NCBI GenBank assembly: GCA_015680905.1
Contig: CM027378.1
Location: 76,289,501-76,353,500, forward strand
Source: Coptis chinensis
Taxonomy: Eukaryota; Streptophyta; Magnoliopsida; Ranunculales; Ranunculaceae
Length of the DNA: 64,000 nt
Direction of reading: 5' to 3'
A program made the position numbers and the translations under genes. Within the stretch, counting starts at the first letter, position 1. The number at the start of each line of letters is the position of its first letter. This document shows positions 59,161 through 64,000 of the stretch, one piece after another. The notes under the pieces were generated by a model. It was given only the letters and a program-made list of their open reading frames with translations, was not told the origin of the DNA and made no database searches.

Positions 59161-60009
59161 CATTTTTGTTCTTGGATGAAAAAGAAAGGCCTCTGAATCT
59201 CTTCTTCTTAAAGAGGACTATAGGAAGGCCGACTCTTCTAGTGCAAGCTGATTTTGATTTAAAACAAACCAAGTTTTTCAGATGACAAAAGACTTAAAAT
59301 CTTTAATTATAGACTCAAGCTTCTATTATGTGATGTGTGCTGTGTCTTTACAAATAGAATAACTACACAAAGGACAACATAGTTCATTGACTTTCATGTG
59401 GAATAATTGTAGTCTAAGATATCTCTGTACTGATCCTAGCTTAGGAATTGGAGAACCAAAGTCCTGACCCCAAAACTTGATTTGAATTTGATTATTGACA
59501 AAATCTGGTTGACTATTAAATCAACCAATGTGGACTTTCTAACCCTAAGTTATTATACAAATTTTATAAAAGCAATGCATACAAGAGAAGCTCAAAATTT
59601 ACAATATCCGTTGGAGAACTTTCAAATTAAAAGATTGGAATGTACTATTTGACTCAAGGGGTAAACCTGGTTCCGGTGGTCAATAGTCATGTTATAGCTG
59701 CTTGTAAGTTGCAACCGTAATGGCCAACGTACAGATTTGGATGCTATTGAAGCAACTTTTATAAGTTATAATAATAGAGAGAGAAGAATGTGCCTCTCTA
59801 TATATGGTTCAGGCGTGTTAAGGTTCCATGTATGATATAGTTAATAATCCCATACCACAAGCTTATAATAATTAGCACCAGCTGCAAAGGTACTTTGTAG
59901 TTTGTATACTTTGTGCCCCATAGGCTGTAGGTCAGTAGGCAGAGTCCAAACTCCAAACCATGTATGTTATGAACATATATACCAAATTCTATAAATTAAG
60001 CTAATCTTA
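59161..60009. other. Unannotated interval
   Basis: AT-rich sequence without a recognisable gene, repeat pair or element end. Confidence 0.3.
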
Positions 60010-60506
60010 TTGGAATTAGAATGCACTAAAAGAAATGTGGCAAAATTTTCACAAAGTTGGATAAACATCTGGAAAAGAAAGGAGGAAGAGAATATGACTA
60101 TGCGTTTAGCTGCTCTTGTTAACGGAGATACGTTGCGTTGGTATGACATCACTCCCCCGACCTCTCCTGAAGGAGCTGGCTCGTTGTCGAGTTTATTGGG
60201 TTGGGAAAAAAACAAGACTACATTCTTTTGTGAACTAGATCCTAGTGAATTACCCTCAGAATTCTGTTGTGCAACAGTAGGCACAAAAATATATTTAATT
60301 GGTGGTGATCATGTTGACTATGAATTACAATTGATACTGGACTTTTACTTAAAAATAAATTGGGTGTGACTAAACGAATGATTGGCGGTTACCCTGCAGC
60401 TGATGTTTTGGATGGGAAATTTTATGTATTTGGTACTTCTGTTTATTTCTTGTATCCCCAACCGTGTTGTGAGGTTTTCGACCCAATTTTAAAACGAGTG
60501 GAATGA
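60010..60506 (+). pseudogene. Kelch-repeat gene fragment
   Basis: The first frame (60010-60369) contains 'CCATVGTKIYLIGG', the first strands of a kelch blade. A frameshift at about 60360 leads to 'AADVLDGKFYVFG' and 'CCEVFDPILKRVE', the next blade, ending at the TGA at 60504. Two partial blades and a Trp/Asp-rich upstream segment ('RWYDITPP') fit plant F-box/kelch or kelch-only proteins. The F-box and remaining blades are absent. It ends a few dozen bases from a LINE on the other strand. Confidence 0.6.
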
Positions 60507-60547
60507 CTTTTTACATTTGCATTGTCATGCTTCAGGCTTTGTTTCAG

Positions 60548-61920
60548 CTATATTGAAACTATCTGACAACGAATACTTGGAAATAAAAACTGGTAGTCCA
60601 CCTCTAGGTTTTGAGGGATGAGTGTCCAAATGTTAGATTGTGGATTTCTAGAAGCGTAAGCGGCTAGCTTGTGAGCAACTAAGTTTCCACTTCTGTGTAC
60701 ATACTTAATATCTACATAACAGAAAAGTTCAAAAAGTTTTGCTGCATTCGACAATATCATTTGTGCTGTCCAAGTTAGATTGGTTGCTTTGTTTTCCGAA
60801 AATTCGACTGCAGCTTTCGCATCCATCTCCACTTGAAGCTTTATGGAGTGGTTGTTGGAGCACCAACTAAGGGCTCTGAGAAGTCCTCGACATTCCGATT
60901 ATTCTGCATTGGATGACCAGCTTGTGGTTGTTCCTGCAACAACCAATTTCCCTTTGTTATCTCTCAAAACATACCCATAACCTGCTTGCTTAATTGTTAT
61001 ATTAAAACTAGCATTTACATTCAACTTTAGATGGTCAGGAGGAGGTGGATTCCAGTTAACAGGGAGGGGAAAAAGCAACAGATTGTTAGAGTTTGGGGTG
61101 GGTATAATAAGTTCATCAAAAAAATTTATGAGGACTTTTCTTATTCTGGTCAGAGAAGGTGTAGTCTTATTGTTATGAAGGATGTTACATACATCTGTTC
61201 ATCCAGATATTATAGTATAGAAGAAGGCAGAATTTTGTCCACTATTTAGTCTCTATTGGCCAATCAGTAGGTGGCTTGAACCAAATGTCAATCCACTTCT
61301 TAGAAGAGTATAGTTTGAACTCCTCAAGTCGAAACAACCAAAGTGCTTGAAACCACAGAGCTCTAGTGAAAGGGCAAATCAGGAGAATATGGTGAACACT
61401 TTCTAAACAATTTCCACATAGAAGACAAGATTTATTTGATATAAACATAATACACGATAAGTGATCTTTAGTAGGGACAATATCATGATAGAATTTCCAT
61501 GCCAGGAGAGTGTGTCTAGGCAAATTAGCATTGTGCCATAAATAAAAAGTAGTAGAATGGTTTACAAACATATTTACAGGTATGCTTAGTTTATTATACA
61601 TAGATTTAACACTATATATGCCTTTTTTTGTAAGATTCCAGTATAAAGAGTCTACTAGATTTCTAGTAGAGAGATAAACATTATGAATATGCATATCAGT
61701 TTCATGATCGAATAGAGAATGTACAATAGAAGAATTCCATGTTCTTTTGTGTTGATTAATCAAATGTGAGAATTAATATTAACAGGATATGATGGACGGG
61801 TTTTACGAAATGGTAGCCATGAGTCTTCCCATATATTTATGCTTGTACCTGTTCCAACATGTCATGTGGAGTTATCTCTAATAAGAGATAGAATATACAA
61901 CATACCTTGCCAGAACCAGG
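60548..61920 (-). pseudogene. LINE (L1-type) ORF2 C-terminal fragment
   Basis: In minus-strand order: a linker with 'VGTGTSINIWEDSWLP' (about 61840-61800), then zf-RVT at 61763-61242 ('LYWNLTKKGIYSVKSMY', 'CLLCGNCLESVHHILLICPF', 'RALWF'), then a plant-type RNase H from about 61030 ('GYGYVLRDN', 'TTTSWSSNAE' then stop) through 60832-60548 ('EMDAKAAVEF', 'HRSGNLVAHKLAAYA'). The endonuclease and the RT palm are missing, so it is 5'-truncated or fragmented. No poly(A) tail is visible past the stop at 60548, so the 3' end may be cut too. Confidence 0.8.
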
Positions 61921-62845
61921 AGATTTTTTTTTTTGCAAGCTTATAAGATGTTATTATGTGGAAAATACTTACTCTTGAGCTTTGAAGCTACTATAAGGAT
62001 ATAAGGAATTTGGATTTGTTATAATTTGCTAGAAAATTCTATTAAGGTGAGCCAAATTATTCCACGAGTGGAATGACTTGCCTTCTCCTGCACATGGCTT
62101 ATTCCATGGAGTCCCACTTCTATGTGCTGTATATGAAAGGAAGAAGAAGATTTTCTTGTTTTATAAAAAGAGCTGATATGTGTTGTTTTAATGTAGCTAC
62201 TTATTACTAGGAATGTGGTTTAAACATGCCTGTAGGTATTCGGTTTGCGTTGCCTAGAGACATGTGATCGTATAGGTATTCGGTTTGCGTTGCCTAGAGA
62301 CATGTGATCATAGATGACGTTTTCTACTTATTTTGTAACAAACTATTGTATGCATATGGTTTTGAAAAGGGCCGGTTAGAGTTGATTGAGGTTCATGGTT
62401 TAGAGTGGGCTCTCACCAGCATATCTCTTTCATTTAGGGAACCGAAATCGTTAGAGCATTTATAAGTTTTAGATTAGGCTAATTTTTTTTAGATATAATC
62501 TCCTAACTATTCTAAACATTGTCACAAATCTATCTAATAAAAATGAATTGTGTGGGGCCTGTAGGGCCCCATCCAATGGTTGTAATTGTTTTTCAGTAAG
62601 TTGTGACCTGGCAAAATCTAGGTGCTTGAAGGGTGGTGCATCCAATTTGCTATCATAGTTCAACATCCAATTTACTTTCTTGATGGGACAACTAACGCAC
62701 TATTTAAAAAATACATCTAATATGAATGGGTCTAATGGGAAAATAAGTCGGTAAAATAGAATAGACGTCTGGTGTTCTTTTGCATTTAAAGTAGCGCCTA
62801 CAGTGCTGCCGCGAATGAGAGGTGTTGGGACTTGTACGTCACGGG
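61921..62845. other. Unannotated interval with a short tandem duplication
   Basis: There is no gene or element that I can support, apart from the 40-bp duplication at 62233-62312. Confidence 0.3.
62233..62312 (+). repeat. Two tandem copies of a 40-bp unit
   Basis: The unit starting 'taggtattcggtttgcg' is present at 62233-62272 and 62273-62312 with one difference (gatcg versus gatca). Confidence 0.9.
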
Positions 62846-63854
62846 TAATGAAAATAAGAATAGGATTTTATTATTGTAATTAGGATGATTACATCATTCC
62901 CTTAAATGGGTTTATATAGATAGCCAATAAACCTAATAAGGAAACTAGAATAACAAGATCATTATCAAATCATTTTATGATCTCCACTAATCTAGAATGT
63001 CCTAATCTACCATTCTATGTTCTTATATCTTTCATTTATTTCTCCAATATTCCCCCTTAATCTAAGGGTACTAGAAAAAGTAACATGGGATTAACAGTAA
63101 AAATGAGAAATTAAATCCATTGCTAAACTTCAAAGAGAAACCACTAGATTTCCAATCCATGCTTTGACGCGCCGATCAGTCTGAATCCATGATGCAAGAT
63201 CTGGATTCACGTTCCTCTTCCCATTGGAGGCATCGATTTCTTGATCAAACATGGGTACTAACTTGTTGATAAAGCCTAACAACCTGTGGCTTTCAATCAA
63301 CTCTGAAAACTGTGTTTTCCACAGCATAAATTTTGTTTGGTTAGGTTTAATACTCAAAAACAGTGACGACAATAGATTTGATGATAAACAACATGTAGTT
63401 GACTCAATGTGATTTGTTGTTAATTCACTAGAGAGACAATGGTGGTTTAGGCTTTTGGCATTTATTAGACATAAATATTGATGCATGGAGCACTAAATTA
63501 ATGGGAAAAAAAATGAAAAAGAAGGGGGGATAGGAAGCAATGGTGGACAAAAAATGGGCCGGCGGGTGGCGGTGGCTACCCACAAATTTCTCCAAGATCG
63601 AACCACTACTCCGTTAGAGAATTTAGGCTCTTGATACCATAAAGAAAATAAGAATAGGATTTTATTATTGTAATTAGGATGATTACATCATTCCCTTACA
63701 TGGGTTTATATAGATAGCCAATAAACCTAATAAGGAAACTAAAATAACAAGATCATTATCAAATCAATTTATGATCTTCACTATTCTAGAATGTCATAAT
63801 CTACCATTCTAGACTAATATTATATTCTTATATCTTCCATTTTTTTCTCCAATA
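62846..63854 (-). mobile_element. Small copia-type element keeping a gag-like ORF
   Basis: Direct repeats at 62846-63049 (204 bp) and 63640-63854 (215 bp) flank 590 internal bases. The primer site TGGTATCAAGAGC (63627-63639, Met-tRNA type) sits next to the right repeat and a polypurine GGGGGAAT (63049-63056) next to the left. Flanks ACGGG and ACGAG suggest a 5-bp duplication with one mismatch. The internal part encodes only the start of gag. Confidence 0.75.
63130..63486 (-). CDS. Truncated copia gag-like protein
   Basis: 118 codons from the ATG at 63484-63486. Residues 45-118 match the N-terminal gag pattern of Ty1/copia elements (UBN2/DUF4219 type): 'NQTKFMLWKTQFSELIESH', 'LLGFINK', 'NPDLASWIQTDRRVKAWI'. 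The frame ends right after 'GNLVVSL', where full-length gag would continue for about 200 more residues to a CCHC knuckle. The first 40 residues are Cys/Ser/Leu-rich. The frame is intact, so a short product is possible, but this may only be a deletion relic. Confidence 0.6.
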   Translation of the reverse strand: MHQYLCLINAKSLNHHCLSSELTTNHIESTTCCLSSNLLSSLFLSIKPNQTKFMLWKTQFSELIESHRLLGFINKLVPMFDQEIDASNGKRNVNPDLASWIQTDRRVKAWIGNLVVSL

Positions 63855-64000
63855 ACGAGCACACCCTAGTAATAAAAAAAAAAAAATCCTAAACTTGTCA
63901 AATGTCTGTTAAGATTATCCCCTAATATACACTTCATTAAGTTCATTCTTGTCAAGTTACTAATTCGATTGTTAAAACTTCATTACATAAATCAAGTGAA
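63855..64000. other. Right edge of window
   Basis: AT-rich sequence with nothing recognised beyond the possible target duplication ACGAG at 63855-63859. Confidence 0.3.

Overview
The window is nuclear DNA from a plant, most likely a eudicot with a large, repeat-rich genome. Supporting signs are Tat- and Athila-lineage Ty3/gypsy retroelements, a CACTA transposon, a DUF4283/CCHC LINE-type ORF1, a CC-NBS resistance-gene relic and small Ty1/copia elements using a Met-tRNA primer site. The species cannot be told from the sequence. I see no intact host gene; almost everything is a mobile element or a decayed gene.

Layout. (1) 1-4903: the 3' part of a plus-strand Tat-lineage element. It carries a spliced accessory gene on the opposite strand (1418-3782, gypsy-type transposon domain), a second copy of one of its exons (50-253) and a 3' LTR with a TATA box. 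(2) 4904-6861: nothing recognised. (3) 6862-11914, resuming at 55493-55914: a decayed LINE-type ORF1 (DUF4283 plus CCHC knuckle). A TIR DNA element sits in it, and the 5' half of the gene plus half of that element are present three times in tandem (7061, 8224, 9450). (4) 11915-55492: a nested stack of Athila-like elements, all on the minus strand. The outer element (E2) is bounded by a perfect 5-bp duplication, CTTAC. It contains a complete 14.7-kb relative (E1, 16523-31189), a 5.5-kb CACTA transposon with GAC duplications (35011-40508), and a gag-protease-only element (E3, 46341-54770) lying in its 5' LTR together with an inverted fragment. (5) 55992-57143: a CC-NBS resistance pseudogene, abutted by a 1.2-kb copia-type TRIM (57144-58314). 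(6) 58340-63854: a copia remnant, a kelch-repeat gene fragment, the 3' half of a LINE, and a 1-kb copia element that keeps a gag-like ORF.

The Athila-like elements read, in their own direction: 5' LTR, Asp-tRNA-type primer site, GC-motif leader, gag with CCHC knuckle, aspartic protease (DLGAS type), RT-RNase H, integrase, two further ORFs (called ORFa and ORFb here), polypurine tract, 3' LTR. E1 and E2 have many frameshifts and altered RT active sites, so they would need proteins supplied by a relative. Two observations stand out. ORFa and ORFb appear to be paralogous cassettes, each preceded by a polypurine-tract-like motif and a leader with repeated GC-rich motifs. E3 lacks RT, RNase H and integrase, and its protease frame instead continues, across one stop codon, into a 198-codon open frame of no recognised family.
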